This document shows positions 1 through 5,188 of a DNA stretch of 5,765 bases, in pieces. Source of the stretch: Prolixibacteraceae bacterium (lineage in GTDB: Bacteria > Bacteroidota > Bacteroidia > Bacteroidales > Prolixibacteraceae); assembly GCA_016930735.1 (NCBI GenBank), contig JAFGGF010000436.1:1-5765 (forward strand), given 5' to 3'. The notes beneath the pieces are model-generated. The model was not told the DNA's origin and searched no databases. It saw only the letters and a list, made by a program, of their open reading frames with translations. Positions within the stretch are counted from its first letter, which is position 1. The number at the start of each line of letters is the position of its first letter. The translations under genes and the position numbers were made by a program.

Positions 1-408
1 AAAAGCAATACCAATGGCTTTTATCAGTTCCCCGCCGGCATCGGAATAAAGGCTGTAAGCCAGGTTGTGTTTTTCATCGGTAGCCTGCAGGTTTTCAGGT
101 GAATCGGGACTGATGGCAATAATCTGGTACCCTAAGCCAACAACTTCATTTTGTGCTTCCTGTATTTCGGCCAGATGGGCATTGCAAAACGGGCACCAGC
201 CGCCGCGGTAAAATAAAACCACTGAAGGCTTTTGCTTAACTATGTCAAGCAAATTATGCTCACTTCCATCGGGAGCTTTCAACATAGCCCCAGGTAATGT
301 TTCCCCGTTCAGCAAAGGAGAAATATCTTCGGCCTTTTCGGGTAACTGGGCATTTGCTGATAAAAGGGCTGAAGCCATAATGAAGATTAAAAAGGTTAAT
401 TTTTTCAT
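1..408 (-). CDS. Exported peroxiredoxin-like (AhpC/TSA) protein, 3' end outside window
   Basis: The frame is open from an ATG at 408 to the window edge, giving 136 residues with no stop, so the C-terminus is missing. The first 20 residues (MKKLTFLIFIMASALLSANA) form a typical Sec signal peptide, which implies action in the periplasm. A thioredoxin-fold core follows: a strand ending in VVLFYRGG, then the active-site motif WCPFC (C72 and C75), then IIAISPDSPENLQ, typical of AhpC/TSA peroxiredoxin-like proteins. The family reduces peroxides or exchanges thiols; the CxxC pair here suggests a disulfide-exchange cycle, which is inference. It starts 39 nt after the thioredoxin-like gene, so the two probably form one transcript. 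No Shine-Dalgarno sequence is visible, only an A-rich leader. A TlpA/ResA-like thiol oxidoreductase is an alternative, but the RGGWCPFC context favours the peroxiredoxin-like group. Confidence 0.85.
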   Translation of the reverse strand, partial: MKKLTFLIFIMASALLSANAQLPEKAEDISPLLNGETLPGAMLKAPDGSEHNLLDIVKQKPSVVLFYRGGWCPFCNAHLAEIQEAQNEVVGLGYQIIAISPDSPENLQATDEKHNLAYSLYSDAGGELIKAIGIAF

Positions 409-447
409 TTTCTTGTAATTTTGTTTGTACAATATTTTAATAGAAAT

Positions 448-897
448 TTATTTATGCGACAGTGACTTGTTCAGGTTCTCTTTGATTTTTACCCCCAACT
501 CGATAAACTGCTCAGGGGTTCTGTATCCTTCAACCCGCATAATCACCTGCTCATCAGAATTAATAAAAAGGAGCGTGGGGTATGCGCTTATTTTAAACTT
601 TTCAGCAAGTAAAATGCCTTCCCCTTTTTCCCCGTCAAATGCTGCATTAACAAAGTTGCTGTTGTAAAATTCTGCCACTTTCTGGTCAGTAAAAGTATTT
701 GCCTTTAATAATTTGCAGGGAGCGCACCAACTGGCTGAAATATCTAGGAAGACCGGCTTGTTTTCTTTTTTAGCCCGAGCCAGCGCTTCTTCCCAGCTTC
801 GCTGGTGAAAGGAAATACCGGAAGAATTATTGTCTTTATCATCCTCAGGAAGCTGTGCCGATATGAATAGCGACACGATTCCAATGCCGAATAAAAC
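448..897 (-). pseudogene. Thioredoxin-like protein, 3' portion of a gene split by an IS21 element
   Basis: This stretch encodes almost all of a periplasmic thioredoxin-fold protein. WEEALARAKKENKPVFLDI leads into the active site WCAPCK, and SAYPTLLF carries the cis-proline. In the rebuilt 155-aa protein these are C64, C67 and P113. The layout matches the Thioredoxin_7/DUF255-like group (WEEAL..A..ENKPVFLD..ASWC.PCK). The frame stays open upstream into the IS until a TGA at 931-933, with no ATG. The only conventional start left is a GTG at 876, which falls inside the hydrophobic signal core and is unlikely to be native. The true start is at 3339, on the other side of the insertion, where nine codons survive. 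The product probably reduced envelope disulfides together with the peroxiredoxin-like protein encoded 39 nt downstream. Translation from the GTG would give at most a 142-aa form with a broken export signal. Confidence 0.88.
889..897. repeat. Target-site duplication, left copy
   Basis: GAATAAAAC directly abuts the left tip of the IS (TGTTAA). An identical copy abuts the right tip. Together they mark the staggered cut made on insertion. The ninth base could be chance, in which case the duplication is 8 bp. Confidence 0.9.
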
Positions 898-948
898 TGT
901 TAAAATAAGGAAGAAGTATACCAGTAATGTTCACGAAAAGTGTACCAC
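898..948. repeat. IS21 left terminal inverted repeat with two internal motif copies
   Basis: This 51-bp end matches the reverse complement of 3262-3312 at 39 positions; the innermost 13 bases (AAAAGTGTACCAC) are identical. The tip is TGTTAA. Two copies of the core (AAGTATACCA at 914-923, AAGTGTACCA at 938-947) lie 24 bp apart, which suggests paired transposase binding sites on one face of the helix. Multiple terminal repeats are characteristic of IS21 elements. Confidence 0.88.
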
Positions 949-963
949 TAAAATAGGCATAAA

Positions 964-1698
964 TTAATCATTTTTAGCATAGTCTTTAATTCTAAAGCTT
1001 TCGCCGTTAATTTTGATGATATAGGCATGATGGACAATACGGTCGATAATGGCCGAAGCCAATACATTGTCGCCAAAAACATTTCCCCAATCTTCAAAAT
1101 TCCGGTTAGTTGTAATAATCATTGAGCCATTCTCATAGCGTTTACGGATGATTTCAAAGAAATCGTCCAGTCCGTTAGCAGGCAGTTTTTTAAATCCAAT
1201 TTCATCGAGTATAAGCAAATCGGTATTCAGGAATTGGTTCAGGGTGTAATTATAGGTTCCATCGGCCCGGGATGCAGTAAGGCGTTCGATGAGCTCGTTT
1301 ACATGGGTAAAAACAGCCTTGTACCCTTGTTTGATGGCCTCGAGCCCGATGGCATTGGCCAGGTGGGTTTTACCAACACCGGGCTTCCCCATTAAAACAA
1401 TATTTTTGTTTTGGTTTAAAAAACGGCACGAGGCAAGTTCCATGATGAGCTTCTTGTCCAGTTCGGGCTGGTATTTAAAATCGTACTCATCGATGCTCTT
1501 CTCAGGGTTGAGTTTTGATTTACTGAAACGTTTCCGGTAAGAGTTCGAAAGGCGGTTGGCATATTCATCTTCCACCAGCGTTTCCAAAAATTCCATGTAA
1601 GAGATGTTATTTTCGAGGGCATATTTATTCCTGGTTTCCAGTGATTTTACCACACCGGCCAGTTTCAATTCCCTTAATTTTGATTTTAATGCTTCCAT
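964..1698 (-). CDS. istB: IS21-family transposition helper ATPase IstB
   Basis: This 244-residue AAA+ ATPase works with the IstA transposase: in IS21 elements IstB binds DNA, oligomerises with ATP, selects the target and stimulates strand transfer. The N-terminal helical domain (about residues 1-75) precedes the ATPase core. Walker A is GKPGVGKT (104-111), Walker B is LLILDE (161-166), a sensor-1-like ITTN lies near 195-198, and a probable arginine finger is in SAIIDRI (R220). The length fits the family, usually about 240-270 aa. The ATG at 1698 lies 15 nt after the istA stop, so the two genes share a transcript. No frameshift or missing motif is visible, so the protein should be functional. 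Confidence 0.96.
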   Translation of the reverse strand: MEALKSKLRELKLAGVVKSLETRNKYALENNISYMEFLETLVEDEYANRLSNSYRKRFSKSKLNPEKSIDEYDFKYQPELDKKLIMELASCRFLNQNKNIVLMGKPGVGKTHLANAIGLEAIKQGYKAVFTHVNELIERLTASRADGTYNYTLNQFLNTDLLILDEIGFKKLPANGLDDFFEIIRKRYENGSMIITTNRNFEDWGNVFGDNVLASAIIDRIVHHAYIIKINGESFRIKDYAKND

Positions 1699-1713
1699 TT
1701 TAGATTGTTTTTA

Positions 1714-3153
1714 TTAGTTGGATAATTTGTCGTAGATGCTTAAATCGTGTTTAAAACCGTTTTGCCCTTTTACTGAAAGAGTTTCGGCCGGGGCCTGGTA
1801 CAATCCTTTACTGCAAATGTTTTTCACGCTTTGGTAGCTGTAGGCCCCATAGAACAGCGCCCTTTTGCAGGCCATGTCCACCACTGGTGCAGTGTACCGG
1901 CCAGTCAGGCTAAAGATGCCCACGATTGATTTTTGCCAGCTAAAAGGTTTATAGTGTTTTAACGCAATAAGAAAGGCAGCTACATGAGGTCCTGCATGTT
2001 CAGCTTTTTCAGCGTAGTAACTTTCAGGTTTTTTTTGCTTTTCCGGTGGTTTATGGCCTTCAGTGGTAATGTAAATCCCTTTCTGGTGTTTTTCTATTGG
2101 GTGCACAGCTATCTGCTCCAGTCCGCAGTAGGCCCTGAGCAGGCTGTCACTGCTTTTAACCGTGATTTCCCGGTTGGCATATACATGGGGAACCGAATAA
2201 TAGTTTAGCTGAAAAGAAAAATGACCGTTGGGTTTTACTTTCCGTTTTTCAACCGAAAAAACTTCATACCGTTTTTGGGGCAATGGGGAAAGCTCTTTTT
2301 TCTCTTTTTGAAGGAATACTTCTTTCGGAACTTTCCGGGTGGTACCGTGTACCCGCTTGTTGCAGATATGGGCGTTCCAGTGCCTGATTTCACGGTAAGC
2401 CTTATAGTAATCCCTGTGCCCAAGGCCTTTCAGGAAGTTATTCTTTACGTATTTAATACCCGATTCAACTTTCCCTTTATCTTGTCCGCGCCTGACACGG
2501 GCCGTGATGGGAGCGCAGTTGTAATGCGCAAGAAACTGGCTGTATTGCTGCTGGAATACAGGCTCGTAAAAATTAGCTTCCAGGACGGCGGCCTTCAGGT
2601 TATCAATTTTAACCGTTTTGGGCACACCTCCAAAAAACTCAAAAGCATGGATGTGGCACCGGATAAAGGTATCGGTCTTCTGGTTGGTGACAATCTCGTA
2701 ATACGCATACCTGCTAAACGAAAGGGTCATGCAGAAAACCCAAAGTTTTGCTGTCTTTCCCTCTTTTCTGAACTCACCAAGGTAGCCAAAATCCACCTGT
2801 GCCTCTTCTGAGGGAGGCAGTTCTACCGGAACATATACCTCGGATTGCTTTAACCGGTTTACATACCGCAAAACAGTAGGGTAAGACACTTTCAATCCTT
2901 TGTCCTGGGTTAGTCTCCGATGGATGAGTACGCTGGTTAATTGTTTCTCGTGCAGCTCTAAAATGTAATCGAAATAATCATCCAGGATACCGGGCTTATC
3001 AATTGCCCCTGGCTGGATGTTACCTTTTTGAAGTTCGTTACGGATTTTGGTTACCGTCCTGCGGCTGATGCCCAGTTCACTGGAAATGGCCCTGAGGCTT
3101 TTCCCTCTGTCTAATAGCGTTTTTACTGTATACCACATATCGATTCCATACAT
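1714..3153 (-). CDS. istA: IS21-family DDE transposase IstA
   Basis: This 479-residue transposase cuts and joins the IS ends. The N-terminus (about residues 10-42) is a helix-turn-helix: LLDRGKSLRAISSELGISRR followed by TVTKI. A second DNA-binding segment lies near 68-105. The retroviral-integrase-like core supplies the catalytic triad: D121 in AQVDFGYLG, D184 in KTVKIDNLK, and E230 in RRGQDKGKVESGIKYVK. The D-E spacing of 46 residues is in the normal range. The C-terminal part (about 320-420) resembles the Mu-transposase-like C-terminal domain of IstA. The chosen ATG at 3153 is the first possible one; a second Met at residue 6 could also serve. The start codon lies three bases after a strong hairpin (3157-3185), which suggests translational control. 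The triad is complete and the frame intact. Confidence 0.96.
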   Translation of the reverse strand: MYGIDMWYTVKTLLDRGKSLRAISSELGISRRTVTKIRNELQKGNIQPGAIDKPGILDDYFDYILELHEKQLTSVLIHRRLTQDKGLKVSYPTVLRYVNRLKQSEVYVPVELPPSEEAQVDFGYLGEFRKEGKTAKLWVFCMTLSFSRYAYYEIVTNQKTDTFIRCHIHAFEFFGGVPKTVKIDNLKAAVLEANFYEPVFQQQYSQFLAHYNCAPITARVRRGQDKGKVESGIKYVKNNFLKGLGHRDYYKAYREIRHWNAHICNKRVHGTTRKVPKEVFLQKEKKELSPLPQKRYEVFSVEKRKVKPNGHFSFQLNYYSVPHVYANREITVKSSDSLLRAYCGLEQIAVHPIEKHQKGIYITTEGHKPPEKQKKPESYYAEKAEHAGPHVAAFLIALKHYKPFSWQKSIVGIFSLTGRYTAPVVDMACKRALFYGAYSYQSVKNICSKGLYQAPAETLSVKGQNGFKHDLSIYDKLSN

Positions 3154-3156
3154 TGC

Positions 3157-3185
3157 GCCTTTTGTTTATGGATAATACAAAAGGC
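3157..3185 (-). promoter_or_regulatory. Hairpin abutting the istA start codon
   Basis: GCCTTTTGT (3157-3165) and ACAAAAGGC (3177-3185) are perfect 9-bp inverted arms. The stem extends by TTAT/ATAA across one bulged base, leaving a 2-nt loop. On the istA transcript it ends three bases before the ATG. It could hide the start region and keep transposase levels low, or protect against translation from read-in transcripts. The structure is seen; the role is inferred. Confidence 0.6.
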
Positions 3186-3200
3186 AAGTTAAAAATAAGC

Positions 3201-3260
3201 TTTCCAGCGCTCTCATTTCTTCATTTCGCTCCGCTTATTCATCAATGAGAGCGCTGGAAA
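3201..3260. repeat. Perfect 17-bp inverted repeat between the IS right end and istA
   Basis: TTTCCAGCGCTCTCATT (3201-3217) and its exact complement AATGAGAGCGCTGGAAA (3244-3260) flank a 26-nt loop. The structure sits just inside the right terminal repeat and ahead of istA. It is GC-richer than its surroundings. On the minus-strand transcript it is followed, after AAGC-like sequence, by TTATTTTTAA, so it could act as a terminator against transcription entering from the host operon. It could also be a structural or protein-binding element. Confidence 0.75.
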
Positions 3261-3261
3261 A

Positions 3262-3312
3262 GTGGTACACTTTTGATGAATATTCGTGGTATACTTTTGA
3301 TGAATATTAACA
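3262..3312. repeat. IS21 right terminal inverted repeat with two tandem motif copies
   Basis: This is the right end of the IS. It contains two direct copies of a 23-bp unit (3262-3284 and 3286-3308) that differ at one position and have a 24-bp period, beginning GTGGTACACTTTTG and GTGGTATACTTTTG. The end closes with TTAACA. The reverse complement pairs with 898-948. The repeats are likely IstA binding sites. Confidence 0.9.
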
Positions 3313-3321
3313 GAATAAAAC
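3313..3321. repeat. Target-site duplication, right copy
   Basis: GAATAAAAC follows the right IS tip and is identical to 889-897. On the minus strand it supplies codons GTT TTA TTC (V-L-F) of the thioredoxin signal peptide. Confidence 0.9.
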
Positions 3322-3339
3322 TAAAAATAAATGCTTCAT
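3313..3339 (-). pseudogene. First nine codons of the split thioredoxin-like gene
   Basis: An ATG at 3339 begins M-K-H-L-F-L-V-L-F. It then meets the IS tip, which reads TGT TAA and stops translation after ten residues. Joined to the segment ending at 888, it continues in frame as GIGIVSLFISAQLPEDD, giving a textbook signal peptide and a 155-aa protein. The start lies 62 nt after the tetR stop and 30 nt after a palindrome matching the one upstream of tetR. The correct joining frame, the charged n-region and the hydrophobic core make this start very likely. Confidence 0.88.
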
Positions 3340-3358
3340 TTTATTAAATTTTAAAAAT

Positions 3359-3384
3359 TTAGTTTAAACTAAGCGATTGCTTAG
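3359..3384. promoter_or_regulatory. Candidate TetR operator upstream of the thioredoxin-like gene
   Basis: CTAAGCGATTGCTTAG (3369-3384) is a near-perfect palindrome with one mismatched pair. It matches the site upstream of tetR at 14 of 16 positions. A perfect 14-bp palindrome, TTAGTTTAAACTAA (3359-3372), overlaps it and shares the CTAA half-site, giving three TTAG/CTAA half-sites in a row. It lies 30-45 nt ahead of the trx ATG; the tetR copy lies 25-40 nt ahead of its ATG. A clear TAnnTTTG box is not seen here; the closest is TAATTTTT (minus strand, 3397-3404), which overlaps the tetR stop. A weak hairpin terminator is the alternative reading. Confidence 0.65.
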
Positions 3385-3401
3385 TATTCGATTAAAAAAA
3401 A

Positions 3402-3980
3402 TTATTTGATTTGATTTAAAGCTATCTCAACAAAATCTTTCAACTGGTTTTTACCCATGGTTTTCCCAGCAACTGAAATGCCCTGCATAACTCCCAGGAA
3501 AAAGTTGGCTTGTTTTTCCACATCAGTATTTGACAGAATTTCTCCTTTGGCAACCGCATTCTTAAGCACCTGCAAAAGCATATTGCGGATGAAATCGTAA
3601 TATTGGTTAATCTCCCTGGCAATTTCCGGGTCTTTCTCTCCCAACTCGCCAGCAGTATTTACTACCAGACAACCCTTTTTATTGTCAAAGCTCTTGCGAA
3701 TTACTGTAGCATTGATTAAAAAACGTTCCAGTTCTACCAGGCCTGCGCCTTCCTGTAATAAAGGTTGAAACCTGTTTATAATAACATGCTCGCGGTATTT
3801 GCGTAAGGCATTTACAAACAGGTTCTTTTTATTTTTAAATGATGCATAAATAGAAAACTGGTTAATGCCCATCTCTTTTTCGAGCAAGCGCACCGAAGTG
3901 GCCTCATAGCCATGAACCCAAAATACGTTCATTGCTTTTTCGAGTACTAAATCATCGCTGTATGCTTTACTTCGCGGCAT
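3402..3980 (-). CDS. TetR/AcrR-family transcriptional regulator
   Basis: This is a 192-residue regulator of normal TetR length. The N-terminal DNA-binding domain (about 8-55) has the family pattern: ALEKAMNVFW-like helix 1, GYEATSV, then the helix-turn-helix VRLLEKEMGINQFSIYASF with K49-K52 and LF, the usual TetR signature end. The C-terminal ligand domain contains KKGCLVVNTAGELG (102-114). C104 is the only cysteine, in a position comparable to the sensor Cys106 of E. coli NemR, whose GC-x-x-x-N context I recall as similar. It probably represses itself and the downstream trx-prx genes, since related palindromes lie ahead of both. A redox or electrophile signal is inferred from C104 and the neighbours. 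In this allele the IS lies directly between it and most of its presumed targets. The ATG at 3980 is well placed, preceded by an AT-rich leader without Shine-Dalgarno sequence. Confidence 0.93.
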   Translation of the reverse strand: MPRSKAYSDDLVLEKAMNVFWVHGYEATSVRLLEKEMGINQFSIYASFKNKKNLFVNALRKYREHVIINRFQPLLQEGAGLVELERFLINATVIRKSFDNKKGCLVVNTAGELGEKDPEIAREINQYYDFIRNMLLQVLKNAVAKGEILSNTDVEKQANFFLGVMQGISVAGKTMGKNQLKDFVEIALNQIK

Positions 3981-4004
3981 AATTTTATAAATAAAAGTTT
4001 AAAT

Positions 4005-4030
4005 CTAAGCAATTGCTTTGAATAAAGCAA
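4005..4030. promoter_or_regulatory. Candidate TetR auto-operator upstream of tetR
   Basis: CTAAGCAATTGCTTTG (4005-4020) contains the perfect 12-bp palindrome AAGCAATTGCTT. It matches the palindrome ahead of the thioredoxin-like gene at 14 of 16 positions. A second inverted repeat overlaps it: TTGCTTT (4013-4019) and AAAGCAA (4024-4030) around GAAT. The site falls at or just after the expected transcription start of the promoter at 4028-4055, which is a natural place for repression. Confidence 0.68.
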
Positions 4031-4055
4031 ATTTATCAATATTTGAAGCTGTCAA
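4028..4055 (-). promoter_or_regulatory. Candidate Bacteroidota-type promoter for tetR
   Basis: On the minus strand TAAATTTG (4028-4035) fits the Bacteroidota -7 consensus TAnnTTTG. An upstream TTGAC (4051-4055) may serve as the -33 element, though its match to TTTG is partial and the spacing is a little short. The box lies 48 nt ahead of the tetR ATG and directly beside the palindromic operator. Confidence 0.45.
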
Positions 4056-4274
4056 TAAACTGACCATTATAATTTGAAATTGAGTAAAAATGGCATCTTC
4101 GTCATCATAGTTCTATTGTAGTTGAATGCTCTGTAATGGTAATGATATTGTAGAAAATAAAATACAGAGTGGTGGTTAAACATGTCTAATACATTAGAAC
4201 CCCTCATTCCTCGGGACGATAATTTTGTACAATATATGTATTAATAATAATTTACTGTACAAATTGCAATATAT
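4056..4274. other. Intergenic stretch with no convincing gene
   Basis: About 220 AT-rich bases lie between the tetR promoter and the terminator of the lipoprotein gene. I see only short, unsupported open frames. A 20-codon plus-strand frame (4182-4244, beginning MSNTLEPLIPRDD) looks protein-like but has no partner sequence. An 8-bp inverted repeat (TTTGTACA at 4224-4231, TGTACAAA at 4256-4263) and TCTAAT/ATTAGA (4185-4198) are present without clear meaning. Confidence 0.6.
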
Positions 4275-4330
4275 CAAAAAAGATTTCAATCCCTGCAAAA
4301 TAAGAACTTTTGAACTGCAGGAATTGAAAT
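4275..4330 (-). terminator. Intrinsic terminator after the His-rich lipoprotein gene
   Basis: Arms at 4283-4297 and 4316-4330 can form a 15-bp stem on the minus-strand transcript: 14 standard pairs plus one G-U. On the plus strand that pair would be a C-A mismatch, which supports the minus-strand reading. A run of six T follows (minus strand of 4276-4281). It begins 33 nt beyond the stop codon at 4364. Confidence 0.82.
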
Positions 4331-4363
4331 AATTATTAAAGTTTTCGGAGTATACAGTTTAAA

Positions 4364-4987
4364 TTAATGCATCTCACCGTCAGCGTGATATGGCATCATA
4401 TAATTGGGCATAAAATTGTAGGCTACACCGGGAGTCATTTCAAATCCAGGGTTAGGCTGCATGGGGCCACCATCCAATGTAAAAGTTGTAACAGCAATGT
4501 GTTTTAACCAAACTACCTTGTGCGGGTGCAAACTTCCATCGGATACCTTAACCAGTTCGTGGTAATGCACAAAACCGCGATCAGCATACTGTTCTGCTTT
4601 TTCTTCAGTCCATTCATCGATAATGGCATCTACTTTAAAAAGCAATTCTCCATCGGGAGCATTGGACGACCACCATTTAGTCGCACCAAAAGGACCGGTG
4701 TTATAATGTTTTCCAACCAGTTTATCTTTACCTGCTTTAACCCAATAATGACCAGGGACATCCCGTTTTCCGTCAGGACTATCAGCAGGACCGGCCAGAT
4801 AGTAATCCATGTCGTCAACATCCACTACGATACCATGAATAAATCCTTTGTCCGGATTCGCAGATTTTAGTTCTCCACTTTTCAATGTTACTTCCTCGTC
4901 ATTGGGGATTAATGATTCCTGACAGGCACTGATAAAAGCGACAATGCCTATTAATGCGGCAAAACGTAATCCATGTAATTTTCTCAT
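4364..4987 (-). CDS. His/Met-rich lipoprotein of unknown function
   Basis: I do not recognise this 207-residue protein as a named family. Residues 1-22 are a lipoprotein signal (RK, hydrophobic core, FISAC), with C22 as the lipidation site and the only cysteine. It therefore sits in the inner or outer membrane facing the periplasm or surface. The mature part contains FIHGIVVDVDDMDYYLAGP, GHYW, GKHYNTGPFG, a KWWSS motif, an acidic WTEEKAEQYADRG segment, VHYHELV, and LHPHKVVWLKH. It has eleven histidines in all. The last fifteen residues (MPNYMMPYHADGEMH) combine four Met and two His, suggesting metal, perhaps copper, binding; this is inference. There is no haem motif. It shares an upstream element with the P460-like gene at 5189-5701 but lies beyond that gene's terminator, so it has its own promoter. 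The ATG at 4987 gives a complete signal sequence. Confidence 0.85.
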   Translation of the reverse strand: MRKLHGLRFAALIGIVAFISACQESLIPNDEEVTLKSGELKSANPDKGFIHGIVVDVDDMDYYLAGPADSPDGKRDVPGHYWVKAGKDKLVGKHYNTGPFGATKWWSSNAPDGELLFKVDAIIDEWTEEKAEQYADRGFVHYHELVKVSDGSLHPHKVVWLKHIAVTTFTLDGGPMQPNPGFEMTPGVAYNFMPNYMMPYHADGEMH

Positions 4988-5024
4988 AACGTTATAATTT
5001 TAAAATTTTGTTACTACACCGTAA

Positions 5025-5051
5025 TAGTCGCAGTGGTTTACCTTTCCAGAC
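5025..5051 (-). promoter_or_regulatory. Shared two-part promoter-like element, copy ahead of the His-rich lipoprotein
   Basis: On the minus strand GTCTGGA (5045-5051) is followed after 11 nt by CTGCGACTA (5025-5033), then TTA. The same arrangement, GTCAGGA, 10 nt, CTGCGACTA, lies ahead of the P460-like gene; ATCTTTT and a T-rich stretch precede both. The spacing and the GGA and CGACTA blocks recall -35/-10 elements of ECF sigma factors. The element ends 37 nt before the ATG. An activator site is the alternative. Confidence 0.6.
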
Positions 5052-5117
5052 AAAAGATGAAAAAAAAATGGAAACTGGTTTCCGGAAATCGTTTGTTAAT
5101 GGTATTCATGGGGCCTC

Positions 5118-5165
5118 AAAAAACAAAAGGCAACCTGAGAGACTTTTTATCTCTTCCTGGTTGCC
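5118..5165 (-). terminator. Intrinsic terminator after the P460-like gene
   Basis: GGCAACC (5129-5135) pairs with GGTTGCC (5159-5165). An inner AGAGA/TCTCT stem (5138-5142, 5150-5154) extends it across a small internal loop. On the minus strand TTTTGTTTTTT follows directly. It begins 23 nt after the stop at 5189, so it ends that transcript before the next lipoprotein gene. Confidence 0.85.
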
Positions 5166-5188
5166 ATCACTTTCAAAAATAAGAGGAT

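Larger units (their letters stand above)
898..3312 (-). mobile_element. Complete IS21-family insertion sequence, 2415 bp
   Basis: The element runs from TGTTAA to TTAACA (TG...CA tips) and is bounded by a 9-bp direct duplication, GAATAAAAC. It carries the two genes that define the family: istA (DDE transposase) and istB (AAA+ ATPase helper), in that order with a 15-nt gap. Each end is a 51-bp imperfect inverted repeat with 39 matching positions, and each is built from two copies of a motif like AAGTRTACCA spaced 24 bp apart. The length agrees with the family's usual 2-2.5 kb. Both genes are intact, so the copy may still be active. It lies in the same orientation as the host gene it interrupts. 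No transcription terminator is visible after istB, so transcripts may run on into the trx-prx remnant. Confidence 0.95.

Noticed and set aside
448..876. Thioredoxin gene starting at GTG 876
   Set aside because: The GTG falls within the hydrophobic part of a signal peptide that continues upstream, and the true ATG is visible across the IS at 3339.
2221..2811. 196-codon plus-strand open frame
   Set aside because: It lies wholly antisense to istA, whose domains and catalytic triad are clear. It shows no recognisable motif and looks like a frame kept open by the composition of istA.
3262..3308. Tandem 23-bp repeats as a possible CRISPR or iteron array
   Set aside because: There are only two units separated by one base, and they form the IS terminal repeat, which explains them fully.
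4067..4207. 46-codon minus-strand frame ahead of tetR
   Set aside because: It is rich in Tyr, His and Asn as expected from random AT-rich sequence, has no homology I recognise, and would lie in front of the tetR promoter without any clear leader of its own.
416..4235. TAATTTTG and TACAATAT occurring close together both at 416-435 and at 4220-4235
   Set aside because: The match needs a 4-nt gap and is in AT-rich intergenic DNA. On the plus strand there is no gene downstream of either copy, so I treat it as coincidence.
4224..4263. Inverted repeat TTTGTACA / TGTACAAA as an operator or attachment site
   Set aside because: The arms are only 8 bp with a 24-nt spacer, no integrase or matching site is present, and it is not placed ahead of a gene start.
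4520..4870. 116-codon plus-strand open frame
   Set aside because: It is antisense to the lipoprotein gene at 4364-4987, which has a signal sequence, a downstream terminator and an upstream element. No independent support for the plus-strand frame.
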